From Hydrogenophaga taeniospiralis CCUG 15921 (GTDB taxonomy: Bacteria > Pseudomonadota > Gammaproteobacteria > Burkholderiales > Burkholderiaceae_C): a stretch of 64,000 nt of DNA. The notes beneath the pieces were generated by a model. That model was not told the DNA's origin. It saw nothing but the letters and a program-made list of their open reading frames with translations, and ran no database searches. The translations under genes and the position numbers were made by a program. This document shows positions 52,594 through 62,202 of the stretch, piece by piece. The DNA is taken from positions 466,175 through 530,174 of the forward strand of contig NZ_BCWR01000005.1 in assembly GCF_001592305.1 (NCBI RefSeq). Direction: 5' to 3'. Every line of letters starts with the position of its first letter. Positions within the stretch are counted from its first letter, which is position 1.

Positions 52594-53538
52594 ATGAAAC
52601 AACTGCTGAGCACCCTGATCGCGGCCACGCTGGTGGCCGCGTCGTCCCTGGCCATGGCGGCCGACAAGGAAATCGCCGTGATCGTGAAGACGACCAACTC
52701 CGACTTCTGGCAAAACGTGAAGAAAGGCTCGAACGACGCCGCGAGCAAGGCGAAAGGCTACACCGCAACCTTCCAGGGCGCGGCCTCCGACACCGATCTG
52801 GCCGGCCAGGTGGCTCTGGTGGAAAACGCCGTGAACCGCAAAGTGGCCGGCATCGTACTGGCCCCGTCCGACCCGGATGCGCTGATCCCCGCCATGAAAA
52901 AAGCCTGGGAAGCCAAGATCCCCGTGGTGCTGATCGACTCCGCCGCTTCGGATGCTGGCAAGGCGTACTACCAGTCCTTCCTGGCCACCGACAACAAGGC
53001 CGCGGGCGAAATGTCGGCCAAGACCCTGATCGACAAGATCGGCACCACCGGCAAGATCGCCATCATGTCCTACACCGCCGGTTCGGGGTCGGAAATCGGC
53101 CGCGTGGGCGGCTTCACCGACTACATCAAGAAGCACTCCAAGCTGCAGATCGTCGGGCCCTTCTACTCCAACTCGCAGATGGGCACGGCCTTGAACCAGA
53201 CCACCGACGTGCTGGCCGCCAATCCCGATCTGAAGGGCATCTTCGGCGCCAACGAACCCACCGCCATCGGCATGGGCCGCGCGCTGGTCCAGGCGGGCAA
53301 GGCGGGCAAGGTGGTGGCCATCGGCTTTGACGGCAACGCCGACCTGCAGGGCTTCGTGAAGGACGGCACCATCGAAGCCATTGCGGTGCAGAGCGCGTAC
53401 GAGATGGGCAACCTGGGCGTGAAGACCGTGATGGAACTGGTGGAGGGCAAGAAGGTCCCCGCCTTCCGCGACACCGGCGTGTTGATGGTGAACAAGAAAA
53501 ACATCGACAGCCCCGCCGCCAAGAACGTCCTCTACTGA
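52594..53538 (+). CDS. Sugar ABC transporter substrate-binding protein (RbsB-like)
   Basis: A 314-residue periplasmic binding protein with a Sec signal (LLSTLIAATLVAASSLAMA, cleaved before ADKE). The Peripla_BP_4 core is intact: IAVIVKTTNSDFWQNVKKGSNDAASKAKG, AGIVLAPSDPDALIPAMKKAW, and VVAIGFDGNADLQGFVKDGTIEAIAVQSAYEMG. It presents a pentose or related sugar to the permease. The ATG at 52594 follows AAAGAGG. With its ATPase and permease this makes a complete importer. Confidence 0.94.
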   Translation: MKQLLSTLIAATLVAASSLAMAADKEIAVIVKTTNSDFWQNVKKGSNDAASKAKGYTATFQGAASDTDLAGQVALVENAVNRKVAGIVLAPSDPDALIPAMKKAWEAKIPVVLIDSAASDAGKAYYQSFLATDNKAAGEMSAKTLIDKIGTTGKIAIMSYTAGSGSEIGRVGGFTDYIKKHSKLQIVGPFYSNSQMGTALNQTTDVLAANPDLKGIFGANEPTAIGMGRALVQAGKAGKVVAIGFDGNADLQGFVKDGTIEAIAVQSAYEMGNLGVKTVMELVEGKKVPAFRDTGVLMVNKKNIDSPAAKNVLY

Positions 53539-53597
53539 GCCTTCCCCGCCCCACCCGCCAGACCGACGCGGCGCTGCTGCGTGTGCGGCGCGTGGGC

Positions 53598-53672
53598 GCG
53601 TGCTGGTGGCAGGAACCGGGCCGGTGGGCATAGCGGTCCTGCTGTCAAGGCGCTGGTCGAATGCTGACCAGG
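53598..53672 (+). pseudogene. Possible dinucleotide-binding fragment
   Basis: A frame reads RVLVAGTGPVGIAVLLSRRW, similar to the dinucleotide-binding start of FAD monooxygenases or alcohol dehydrogenases (VLxxGxGPVG). It has no start codon or continuation with coding character, and lies in the 144-bp gap after the sugar-binding protein gene. It may be a gene scrap; the length is too short to be sure. Confidence 0.25.
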
Positions 53673-53682
53673 GAAGCCCGCT

Positions 53683-55266
53683 TCAACCTTCAGAGAAGCG
53701 TCGCCGCGATTTGTGGAGTTGCTGCGCGGCGCGTCGCAACGCGCTGCAGCGGCGCAAGGCCTGCTCCATGTCGGTCAGTGCCAGACGGGCGTCGGCACCG
53801 GCGGACAGCAAAGTGGCCTTGAGGTCTTCATAGTGCGCCTCCATCGTGCCCAGATCGGCCTCCAGCGCGTCAGCGTCCACCGGCCCGGTCGGATCGCAGC
53901 GCGACAACAAGGCGCTGGCCGCTGCGGCAAACGCCGCCTGGGCCGAGGCCAGCCCCGCATCGGCCGCGCCCAGCGGTGGTAGCGCGGCGGCGGCCACGGC
54001 CTGTTCCGCGGCGGTTTCGTGGTAGCGCTGGATGCGCAGCAGCGCGGCCAGCCGGGCGCTGGCGGCCTGCGACATCAAGGCCTCGCGCAGACGCTCGACG
54101 AAGCGTTCGATGGCGGTGTCCAGACTCGTCAGGATGGTGTGGTCGGCCTTCAGCGCGACCGCATCGGCGCCAGAGAGGGCGCTTCGGGCCATGCGGAGCG
54201 CCACCTGGCCGGCACGCGCCACCTCGCGAGTCAGCGCGTCCAGCGCCAGCGTGGGCACGGCGAGCACGGTGACGTCCAGGAACTGCGGCTGCGCCTCGTC
54301 CTCCTCGCGGGCCCGGAAGCGCTGCTGCAGCCAGCGCGTGAGCCGGGCGGCCAGGGGCCACATCAGCAACACGCCGAGCAGGTTGAACGTGGTGTGGAAC
54401 AGGGCCAGTTTCGCGGCCGGGTCAGGTGGCAGGTCGAGCGCCTCGCGCGCCAGGCCCAGCGCACCGATGAGCCAGGGCAGGAGCAGCAGCGCCACCACCC
54501 CCGTGAGCAGGTTGAACACGATGTGCGCCGACGCCGCGCGGCGGGCGTTCGGCGTGGCGCCGATGGCCGCCAGCAGCGCCGTGACCGTGGTGCCGATGTT
54601 GGCACCAATGACCACGGCCGCCGCGCCCTGTGCGTCAATCAGCCCGCCTTGCGCGGCGGTGAGGGTGATGGCCATGGCCGCGCTGGAGGACTGCATCAGC
54701 ACCGTCATCAGCAGCCCGATGCCGAGTTGCGCCAGCACCGCCAGCGGGCCGTCGCCCTGCGGCAAGCTGATCTGGCCGGCCAGCCCCGCAAAGGCCTGCT
54801 GCAGCAGGGCGATGCCCATGAACAGCAGGCCGAAGCCGGCCAGCGCGGTACCGATGGCGCCGCTGCGCCGCCCTTCACCCGTCAGCCGCAACAGCGCGCC
54901 CAGGCCCGCCAGCGGCATCGCCACCGCCTCGACCTTGAACTTGAGACCCACCAACGCGACGATCCAGCCCGTCATCGTGGTGCCGACGTTGGCGCCGAAC
55001 AGCACCCACAGCGCCGGCCCGAGCCCCAGCAGGCCGGCGTTGACGAAGCCGATGGCCGCCACGGTGACCGCGCTGGACGACTGCACCAGCGCCGTGACCA
55101 GCATCCCGGAGCCCAGCGCATGGGCGCGCGTGCGCGTGGTGCTGGCCAGGATGCGGTGCAAGGCGGGGCCGGCCGCCAGCTTCAGGCCATCGGTCATCAG
55201 GCCCATGCCCAGCAGGAACAGGCCCAGCCCACCCACCATCACGCCCAGGGTCTGCCAGTCCATCAT
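53683..55266 (-). CDS. Na/Pi-cotransporter family protein with PhoU-like domain
   Basis: A 527-residue membrane protein of the Na/Pi cotransporter II family. Two inverted repeats carry the QSSS motif (LVTALVQSSSAVTVAAIGF near residue 58 and LMTVLMQSSSAAMAITLTAA near 185), with GANVGTTMTGW and GANIGTTVTALLAAIG. The C-terminal 200 residues form a helical PhoU-like domain. The ATG at 55266 overlaps the stop of the SLC13-type transporter gene (ATGA), so the pair is co-expressed. Probably sodium-driven uptake of phosphate or a similar anion. Confidence 0.9.
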   Translation of the reverse strand: MMDWQTLGVMVGGLGLFLLGMGLMTDGLKLAAGPALHRILASTTRTRAHALGSGMLVTALVQSSSAVTVAAIGFVNAGLLGLGPALWVLFGANVGTTMTGWIVALVGLKFKVEAVAMPLAGLGALLRLTGEGRRSGAIGTALAGFGLLFMGIALLQQAFAGLAGQISLPQGDGPLAVLAQLGIGLLMTVLMQSSSAAMAITLTAAQGGLIDAQGAAAVVIGANIGTTVTALLAAIGATPNARRAASAHIVFNLLTGVVALLLLPWLIGALGLAREALDLPPDPAAKLALFHTTFNLLGVLLMWPLAARLTRWLQQRFRAREEDEAQPQFLDVTVLAVPTLALDALTREVARAGQVALRMARSALSGADAVALKADHTILTSLDTAIERFVERLREALMSQAASARLAALLRIQRYHETAAEQAVAAAALPPLGAADAGLASAQAAFAAAASALLSRCDPTGPVDADALEADLGTMEAHYEDLKATLLSAGADARLALTDMEQALRRCSALRRAAQQLHKSRRRFSEG

Positions 55267-56609
55267 GCAAACACCAGAGTCGCCATGGCCGTGATCGCCA
55301 CGATGCACACAGCGTTCAGGACCAGCCCGCAGCGCATCATGGTCGCCTGCGGCACCTGCTCGGTGGCGTAGACGATGGCGTTGGGCGGTGTGGCCACTGG
55401 CAGCATGAAGGCGCAAGAGGCCGACACCGCGATGGCTGCCGCGAACAGTGGCGGCGGCAGGCCGAGCGCCGCGGCCACCCCCAGGAAAATCGGCACCAGG
55501 AGCGCCGCCGACGCTGTGTTGCTGACCAGCTCGGTCAGGAAGACGACGAAAGCCACCACCGCCAGCAACAGGAGCATGGTGGGGGCATCCTGCAGCGCGT
55601 GGGTCAGCGCGTCGGCCATGAAACGGCTGGCGCCGCTGCTCGACATGACCTGGCTCAGCGCCAGACCGCCACCGAACAGCAGCAACACGCCCCAGTGCGT
55701 GCGCGCTTCGATGTCGGGCCAGCCAATGGCACCACTGGCCACGAGGGCGATGATGGCCGCCACCGCGACGACACTGTCGACATCGGCCGTGATACCCAGT
55801 GTGCGGCCGAGCGGCGCTGCGGCGATCCAGCCGGCGGCCGTGAGGCCGAACACGGCCAGGGTGATGCGCTGCGGGCGGGTCCACGGCTGGGCAGACGGGC
55901 CATCAAGGGGCGGCACAGTCCAAACGCCAAGGCGGGGACGCAGCAACAGGAAGAGCACGCCAACCATCAGCGGTAGCAACAGCAGCACCAGTGGCACCCC
56001 GATGCGCATCCATTCGGCAAAACCGATGCCGGCCTGAGCTGCCGCGATGGCGTTGGGCGGACTGCCCACCAGCGTGCCGATACCGCCGATGCTGGCGCTG
56101 TAGGCCACCCCCAGCAGCACGAAGGCTCGCTCGGGAGGCCCATCGTCGTCGCGCAGCAGGCCCAGCGCCAGCGGCAACATCATGGCGGCGGTGGCCGTGT
56201 TGCTGAGCCACATGGACAGCAGGGCCGTGAGCCCGAACAGCAGCGCCACGGCCGTGCTGCGCCGCCCTGCGGCCAGGCGCAGCACGGTCAGTGCCAGGGC
56301 GCGGTCCAGGCCCTGGCGCTGCAACGCCGCAGCCAGCGCGAACCCGCCGAGGAACAGGAAAATGATGGGGTGCGCAAACGGCGCCAGCGCCGTGCGCAGG
56401 TCCATCAGGCCCGTCAGCACGGCCAGCAAAGGCACCAGCAACGCGGTCACACTCAGGTGCAGTGCCTGCGTCATCCACAGGCCACCGATCAGCACGAACA
56501 GCGCCAACCCGGTGCGCAAGGTATCCGGTGGCGGAGCCCACCCATAGACCAGCGCCGCCAGTGCCAGGCAGCCGACCATGCGTGGCAGCGAACCCGAGAA
56601 CCCCATCAT
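55263..56609 (-). CDS. SLC13/DASS-type anion transporter
   Basis: A 448-residue inner-membrane protein with about 11-12 helices, resembling the divalent-anion:sodium symporter family (SLC13/CitT). Marks are the first SNTATAAMMLPLALGLL and the second SNTASAALLVPIFLGVAAALG, the twin SNT motifs of this family, and the PPNAI repeats (GTLVGSPPNAIAAAQAG; PVATPPNAIVYATEQVP). Substrates of the family are dicarboxylates, citrate or sulfate. The first ATG of the MMGFSG start is used. It leads an operon with the Na/Pi-type carrier. Confidence 0.9.
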   Translation of the reverse strand: MMGFSGSLPRMVGCLALAALVYGWAPPPDTLRTGLALFVLIGGLWMTQALHLSVTALLVPLLAVLTGLMDLRTALAPFAHPIIFLFLGGFALAAALQRQGLDRALALTVLRLAAGRRSTAVALLFGLTALLSMWLSNTATAAMMLPLALGLLRDDDGPPERAFVLLGVAYSASIGGIGTLVGSPPNAIAAAQAGIGFAEWMRIGVPLVLLLLPLMVGVLFLLLRPRLGVWTVPPLDGPSAQPWTRPQRITLAVFGLTAAGWIAAAPLGRTLGITADVDSVVAVAAIIALVASGAIGWPDIEARTHWGVLLLFGGGLALSQVMSSSGASRFMADALTHALQDAPTMLLLLAVVAFVVFLTELVSNTASAALLVPIFLGVAAALGLPPPLFAAAIAVSASCAFMLPVATPPNAIVYATEQVPQATMMRCGLVLNAVCIVAITAMATLVFA

Positions 56610-56875
56610 GCCCCGCCCGCCACGACAAGCCCGACGCCCCTCGGCGCCGCAGCGATGCCGGCCCCTGCGCCCATCGGCAGGAGAAGGACAGGTTCCGTGA
56701 GGGGGCCAGGCATGGTGAGGAAAAGGAGCGGCACTTGATGGAAAGACAAACGTGCACCAGTTTACCGACCAGATTCCCCGCATCGGCCAAAGGCGCATCC
56801 CACCCGGTTCGACCATCCCAGCACGGATGCGGGCCCGCATCCACATGGTCCGTCAGCCATGCGCCACAATCGCCC

Positions 56876-57649
56876 ATGACATCCCATGCCGCTCCCGCCG
56901 AACAAGGGTCCACCGCCACACTCCCGTGCGCCCAGTGCCCCTTGCGCTCACTGGACCTGTTCCAGACTCACGAAGCCGCCGAGCTGGAACTCGTGCAGTC
57001 GCTCAAACGCCGGGACATGCGCCTCGCGGTGGGTCAAGCGCTGATCCAGGAGGGTCAGGTCGACGCGCCGCTCTACACGCTGCAATCCGGCTGGGCGTTT
57101 CGTTTCAAGACGCTGAGCGACGGGCGGCGGCAGATTCTCAATTTCCTGCTCGCGGGCGACTTCATCGGCGTGCAGCAGAAGATGGGCGATGCCGCGGCCC
57201 ATGGCGTCGAGACGCTGACCGATGCGGTGTTCTGCGTGTTCCAGCGCGACTCGCTGTGGGAAATCCACCGCCGCTCGCCCAGCATGGGTTTCAACATCAC
57301 CTGGCTCACCGCGCACGAAGAGTCGCTGGTGGACGACACCCTGCTCTCGGTGGGACGGCGCAGTGCCGAAGAGCGCATCGCCATGTTGCTGATCCTGCTC
57401 TTCAAGCGCGCGGCAGCACTGCAGGCCGATGCCGGCGCGAAGGGGGTGCCTTTTCCCTTGACGCAGCAGCACGTGGCCGATGCCCTCGGCTTGTCACTGG
57501 TGCACACCAACAAGACGCTGCGCAAACTGGAGCGCCGGGGCCTGCACCACATTGGCGATGGTCGGCTGTACATGCGCGACGTGAAGGCGCTCGCCCGCCT
57601 GGCCGACCTGTACGGCGACGGGCGCCCGCCCGTGCGCCCCCTGGTGTGA
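56876..57649 (+). CDS. Crp/Fnr-family regulator, FNR-like
   Basis: A 257-residue regulator. The N-terminus CAQCPLRSLDLF recalls the FNR iron-sulfur stretch but shows only two of the three cysteines there; one more is in DAVFCVFQ. A cNMP/effector beta-roll follows, and the C-terminal HTH (FPLTQQHVADALGLSLVHTNKTLRKLERRGLHHI) has the FNR-type helix order. It lies upstream of the second Crp/Fnr regulator and divergent from the transporter pair. An oxygen- or stress-responsive function is inferred. Confidence 0.9.
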   Translation: MTSHAAPAEQGSTATLPCAQCPLRSLDLFQTHEAAELELVQSLKRRDMRLAVGQALIQEGQVDAPLYTLQSGWAFRFKTLSDGRRQILNFLLAGDFIGVQQKMGDAAAHGVETLTDAVFCVFQRDSLWEIHRRSPSMGFNITWLTAHEESLVDDTLLSVGRRSAEERIAMLLILLFKRAAALQADAGAKGVPFPLTQQHVADALGLSLVHTNKTLRKLERRGLHHIGDGRLYMRDVKALARLADLYGDGRPPVRPLV

Positions 57650-57866
57650 GCCTGGCCCACCAGGCCCCTTCGGCGCAGGCCGGGCCCGCTGACACTCCGT
57701 AACACCTTGATCGGCCGACATGTCTTTGTACACAGTGAACGGATGACGGGCCACCTACATTGAGTTCAACCCTGCTTCCCGCCTTTCAGGCCAGCAGGGA
57801 CATCGAAAGACCCAGGGCCGTCAAGACCCGGGGCCTGCGATGGAACGACATGCACATGGAGGCCAC

Positions 57867-58661
57867 ATGACCGCCACCGCTTCAAGGTTCAACACGAACC
57901 AACTGCTCGCCACCCTCTCCAGCACCGAATGGCGCCACCTGGAGCCCGATCTGGAATGGGTCGATCTGTCGACCGGTACGGTGCTGCATTCGAGCGGCAA
58001 GGGCCTGCGCCACGTGCACTTCCCGGTCACCGCCACGGTGTCTCTGGTGTCCTCGATGGCCGATGGCGCCTCGGCCGAGGTGGCCGTGGTGGGCAGCGAG
58101 GGCATGGTCGGCATCTGCGCTTTCATGGGCAACGCCAACGCCCTGAGCGATGCCGTGGTGCAGCGACCCGGACACGCCTGGCGCATGAGCACGGCGGCGG
58201 TGTTGCACCACACCCGCCGATCGCCCGACTTCATGCAGCAGTTGCTGGGCTACACCCAGGCCTTGTTCACGCACATGGCGCAGTCCTCGGCCTGCAACCG
58301 CCACCACGCGCTGGACCAGCAGCTGTGCCGCTGGCTGCTGCAGCACCTGGACCGCCAGGAGGGCTGCGACATGCAGATCACGCAGGAACGCATTGCCAGT
58401 CTGCTGGGCGTGCGACGCGAGGGCGTCACCAGCGGGGCGATCAAGCTGCAGAAGGCCGGCCTGATTGACTACCGCCGGGGCCACATTTCCATCATCGACC
58501 GCCATGGCCTGGAAGCGCGTAGCTGCGAGTGCTACGGCGTGGTGCGGCAAGCCTACGACCGCTTGTCTTGCTCCCACGGGGCACCGCGCCGTTCCGCTGG
58601 CATGGCCGACCTGGGGCTGGCCACTCTGGTGGTGCACCGCCAGCCCGTGCAAACCGCCTGA
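57867..58661 (+). CDS. Crp/Fnr-family regulator
   Basis: A 264-residue regulator. The beta-roll domain includes VHFPVTATVSLVSSMADGASAEVAVVGSEGMVG and ends with a long dimer helix. The HTH (DMQITQERIASLLGVRREGVTSGAIKLQKAGLIDYRRGHI) has recognition helix RREGVTSGAIKLQ, unlike the FNR-type helix of the preceding gene. The ATG at 57867 was chosen because GGAGG lies 5 nt before it; an upstream in-frame ATG has none. This group of non-FNR Crp-like regulators is common in Burkholderiales; effector unknown. Confidence 0.9.
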   Translation: MTATASRFNTNQLLATLSSTEWRHLEPDLEWVDLSTGTVLHSSGKGLRHVHFPVTATVSLVSSMADGASAEVAVVGSEGMVGICAFMGNANALSDAVVQRPGHAWRMSTAAVLHHTRRSPDFMQQLLGYTQALFTHMAQSSACNRHHALDQQLCRWLLQHLDRQEGCDMQITQERIASLLGVRREGVTSGAIKLQKAGLIDYRRGHISIIDRHGLEARSCECYGVVRQAYDRLSCSHGAPRRSAGMADLGLATLVVHRQPVQTA

Positions 58662-58672
58662 AGCTGGCGGGG

Positions 58673-60883
58673 TCACCCGCGTGCGAGCACGGCCAGCTCC
58701 TGGTGCAGCAACAGTTCCACCTCGGTCGGCTCGAACTGCTCCTGCAGCAGCGGAATGGTAAAGCGGTATTCGCCCCCTTCGTGCTTGCGCAGCACATAGG
58801 CCAGCTGCAGCCGCGCCAGCGACTGGCGCAGCGCCTGCGCGTCGCCCGTGATGCCGTGGCTTTGCAGCAGCTGGGCCAGGGTCACCAGGCTGGTCTGCCC
58901 GACCTGGGCCGTGTGGTAGACCACGATGCGGTCGAGGCGGCAGGCGGCTTCGTCATGGCTCAGGCGCCCCCAGCCGGCCAGGGCGTCCTGCACGGCCTGC
59001 GAGGCCAGGGCCTGGGTGAGGTGGCGGGCCTCGATGACGCGCTCGCCAGGCGCCAGCGCTTCCAGGCATTCCTGGCACAGGATGGCGACCAGGTTGGCGC
59101 GCTGGCCGCTGGCGTCGATGAGGCGGTCCACCAGGCGTTCGTTGTCAAAACCCAGACGCAATTTGCGCAACGGCTCGGTGGCCAGCTCGCGGCAGGCATC
59201 GCGTTCCAGACCGCCGATGGTCAGCACCTCGCCAAAGTTGCGCAGCGGGCTCTGGTAGTCCAGCACAGCCGTGGCATACAAGTCCCAGAAACCAGCGAGC
59301 ATGAACCAGCAGCGCCCCTCTTCGCTAAGCGCGCGCAGGGTGGACAGCTGCACGTAGCCGTTGGCCGATTCATCGCGGAAGAACAGGTCAGCCTCGTCGA
59401 TCAGCAGCACCAGGCGCTTGCCCTGGTACTGTGCCTGCAGATGGTCCACGATGGCTTCAAGCGGCGTGTCGGCCGGCAGGCCAAACTGGAGCGCCATGCG
59501 CGGCGCCAGGCGGTGGTCGCGCAGCGAGACGTAGTGGCACACCGTATGCGGATGGCCATGCATGCGGCGCTGCACGGCCTTGAGCAGGCTGCTTTTTCCC
59601 AGTTGCCGCCCGCCCACCACGAGGTAGTTGGCGGACTCGCGGTTGATGACGCGCGCCAGCAGCTGGGCGCGGCCGAAGAAGGCGCCTTCGCGCGTGACGC
59701 CGCCGCGCGTCTGGTACGGCGAGATGCGGGTGATGCGCAGCTGTGCGGCCAACTGGCGCAGCAGCACCTGCAACGCCTCGCCGCCGATCAGCCACTCGGT
59801 CTGGCTGGCGCTGTCCACCATCACGTGCAGGTTGGCGCGGTCTTCGGCATGGGCCATCAACAGCGGCCAGGGCGTGTCCACGCTGTGATCGCTCAGGATC
59901 AGCAGCACGTCGCTGCCGGTCTGTGTGGCGCGCAACTGGCGCAGCACGGTGGCTTCGTCGATGCCCGGGGTGGGCACAAAAACCAGGCAGCGGTCCAGCG
60001 ACACGGGCAGGTCGGGCGGAAACTGCCACTCGAACACCTGGCCGGGCAGCGTCCAGTCGGCGCTGGGCTGGCATCGGGCCGATACCCGCTCGGCCATCGC
60101 GCGCGCCAGGGCCCGGGCATGCTCGGCCCCCGTGGCCTGCGCACACAACACGGCGCGGCGCCAGTCGCCCAGGCGGATGTCGGCCGCCAGCAAGCTGGGC
60201 TCCAGCCGCCGCAGCCAGCGCAGCAGCCGGTCGATCTGCGGCAGGCGCGCCAGCGGCGTGCGCCGCAGGCGCGCGGGGCGCAACTGGCCCGCGCCGACCA
60301 GGGGATGGCGCACCACCCACACCACGGCGCCCACGGCAAAGATCACGCCGCACCACAGAATGAGCGAGCGCAGCCAGCCCAAGGGATCGGCATCGGCGGT
60401 GATGGGCGGCACGCCGGGGGAAAAATCGTCGGTGCTGCCCTCCAGGCAGTTGATGGGCAGGTAGCCATGCGGGATCGGCGGGTTGCCGGGGCGGCAGGTC
60501 CAGACGTGGGTGCCGGGCTTGAACTCCACCACCACCTGTGTGCCGGCCAGCTCGCCCAGCTCGGGGTTGTGGGCAATGTCGGCCTGCAACACGTTGGGAC
60601 GCGGTGAGGTCACGCGCAGTTGCGGGTTGGCGATGCGCGGTGCGTAGGGCTGGATGTCCTCGGGCCAGCCGTCCAGCTCGTTGCGCGCCTGGATCATGGC
60701 GATGCGCCACTGCACCAACTCGCCCCACACCGGGCCGACGTTGACCGACGCGAGAAACGAGCCGCGCGTGACCGGGTTGAGCTGAGGCGTGAACAGCGCG
60801 CTGGCCACGAACAGCGTGACCACCGCAATGACCACGCCGCGCACCACGGCCTTGGAGAGGAAGGGGCTCAGACGTTCGAGCAT
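58673..60883 (-). CDS. Membrane AAA ATPase with a pilin-like periplasmic domain
   Basis: A 736-residue protein. A transmembrane helix at about 13-31 and a second at about 168-193 enclose a periplasmic domain of some 130 residues. That domain has GWP, LAGTQVVVEF and, near its end, VWTC (Cys130) followed by IPHGYLPINC (Cys146), the disulfide-loop signature of type IV pilins. After a cytoplasmic region comes an AAA domain with Walker A GGRQLGKSS (about 424-432) and Walker B LVLLIDEADLFF (about 491-502); helical and winged parts close it. No pilin prepeptidase site precedes TM1. It overlaps the HTH gene upstream by 16 bp. The reaction driven is unknown. Confidence 0.8.
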   Translation of the reverse strand: MLERLSPFLSKAVVRGVVIAVVTLFVASALFTPQLNPVTRGSFLASVNVGPVWGELVQWRIAMIQARNELDGWPEDIQPYAPRIANPQLRVTSPRPNVLQADIAHNPELGELAGTQVVVEFKPGTHVWTCRPGNPPIPHGYLPINCLEGSTDDFSPGVPPITADADPLGWLRSLILWCGVIFAVGAVVWVVRHPLVGAGQLRPARLRRTPLARLPQIDRLLRWLRRLEPSLLAADIRLGDWRRAVLCAQATGAEHARALARAMAERVSARCQPSADWTLPGQVFEWQFPPDLPVSLDRCLVFVPTPGIDEATVLRQLRATQTGSDVLLILSDHSVDTPWPLLMAHAEDRANLHVMVDSASQTEWLIGGEALQVLLRQLAAQLRITRISPYQTRGGVTREGAFFGRAQLLARVINRESANYLVVGGRQLGKSSLLKAVQRRMHGHPHTVCHYVSLRDHRLAPRMALQFGLPADTPLEAIVDHLQAQYQGKRLVLLIDEADLFFRDESANGYVQLSTLRALSEEGRCWFMLAGFWDLYATAVLDYQSPLRNFGEVLTIGGLERDACRELATEPLRKLRLGFDNERLVDRLIDASGQRANLVAILCQECLEALAPGERVIEARHLTQALASQAVQDALAGWGRLSHDEAACRLDRIVVYHTAQVGQTSLVTLAQLLQSHGITGDAQALRQSLARLQLAYVLRKHEGGEYRFTIPLLQEQFEPTEVELLLHQELAVLARG

Positions 60884-62088
60884 GATTCCAGCACCATCCC
60901 ACCGGCTTCACGAATGGTGGGGCAGCGCCAGTGCAGGCGCGCCGCATCGCCCGTGCCGCGCACATGGATGAGGTTGCCCCAGAACAGGCGGCGCAGCTCG
61001 TCATCCTGCAGATAGGGCCGCGCACGGCCCAGGTCGTCGGCCTGCAGCAGTTGCTGCAGACGCGCGCGGGTGGCAGGCGACTGCGCCAGCGGCAAAAAGG
61101 TTTGCCACAGACGCGGGCTGCTGGCCAGGTGCGTGCGCAGCGCAGCGGATGACGCATGGCCCTCGCCCACACCCTGGTCCACCAGCCACTGCAACCCCTC
61201 TTCAAACAACGCGGGGTGGCCGCCGCTGAGCGCCTGCAGCTCGGCCACCACCGGCTCGGTCCAGGTGTGCTCGGGCCAGCGGTGGCGGGCCAATTGCGTG
61301 AGGTCTTCCAGCGATGGATCCGGCCAGTGGTTGACCTGCGCGATGTTGAGCAGCGAGAGGTCGCCGCTGCGGTATTTGAGGTCGGCCAGCGCCTCGCCGC
61401 CGCACAGCAGCAGGTGCAGGCGGCCGCTGTGCATCTCGCTCAGGCTGCGCAAAATGCCGGCCAGGGTTTCGCGCAACGCGGGCGTGCCCTGCTCAAAGCG
61501 GCTGACCAGACAGAACAGGCGCTCACCCGCCAGCAGGCGGCGCTCCAGTGCGGATTCGAATTCGTAGTCGGACGCCACCTCGCCCAGGCCACACTGGCGG
61601 CCGATGGCGGCAAAGTAGTCTGCCTGCGCGGTGCTCACGCTGTAAGGCGGCTGGATGTGCAGCACCGCGCCCTCGCCGTACTGCGCGCGGGCGCGCTGCA
61701 GCAGCTCTTGCCGGAACGGCGGCTGGCCCCAGTGGGCGGGCGACAGCAGCAGCGAGATGGGGTACGGCACGGCCTGCGCGAGCTGGGCGAACAATCGGTC
61801 CTGAAACGCCGCAAATGGCTGCGCGCCCACCGACTCGGCCTGCAGTGGAAATTCGGGCTCGAAGCCTGCGGCGCTGAGCAGGCGGTTGGCCTCGCTCTCC
61901 GTGAGACGCAGGTAACGCGTGCAGGCCACCACGCGGTCGCGCGAACGAACGTTGGGGGCAGAGACGCCGTTGCGCCAGTTGTTCACCGCCTCGCGGCTCA
62001 GGCCGATTTCGGTGGCCACGCCCGAGGCGCTGGCGCGGATGCGCCGCATGTAGAGCGACAGCAGATCGGCAAAAGAATCGGTGGCCAT
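60868..62088 (-). CDS. XRE-type HTH protein with P-loop-less ATPase-like domain
   Basis: A 406-residue protein. Residues 1-60 are an XRE/Cro-type HTH (MRRIRASASGVATEIGLSREAVNNWRNGVSAP). The following 250 residues look like an AAA/STAND ATPase core without its P-loop: where Walker A should be there is LSPAHWGQPPFRQ, and a hydrophobic strand RLFCLVSRFE is in the Walker B place. A helical C-terminus follows. It pairs with the active membrane ATPase, overlapping its gene by 16 bp, so it may bind DNA and join or regulate that ATPase. ATG at 62088 chosen; an earlier GTG is less likely. Confidence 0.75.
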   Translation of the reverse strand: MATDSFADLLSLYMRRIRASASGVATEIGLSREAVNNWRNGVSAPNVRSRDRVVACTRYLRLTESEANRLLSAAGFEPEFPLQAESVGAQPFAAFQDRLFAQLAQAVPYPISLLLSPAHWGQPPFRQELLQRARAQYGEGAVLHIQPPYSVSTAQADYFAAIGRQCGLGEVASDYEFESALERRLLAGERLFCLVSRFEQGTPALRETLAGILRSLSEMHSGRLHLLLCGGEALADLKYRSGDLSLLNIAQVNHWPDPSLEDLTQLARHRWPEHTWTEPVVAELQALSGGHPALFEEGLQWLVDQGVGEGHASSAALRTHLASSPRLWQTFLPLAQSPATRARLQQLLQADDLGRARPYLQDDELRRLFWGNLIHVRGTGDAARLHWRCPTIREAGGMVLESCSNV

Positions 62089-62202
62089 GAACAGGAGGGG
62101 CAAGAGGCTGGCGGCCCGGCAAGGCCGCCAAAGACCGGGAAGAGAACGAGAAGTGCGGCGGGTGGCTGGCACGGATTGTCGTCTGCGCCAAGGGTGTTGG
62201 AC

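Noticed and set aside
53539..53682. A full short dehydrogenase gene in the gap after the sugar-binding protein
   Set aside because: Only about 25 codons resemble a dinucleotide-binding start; the frame then runs opposite the Na/Pi transporter gene, so it is listed only as a weak fragment.
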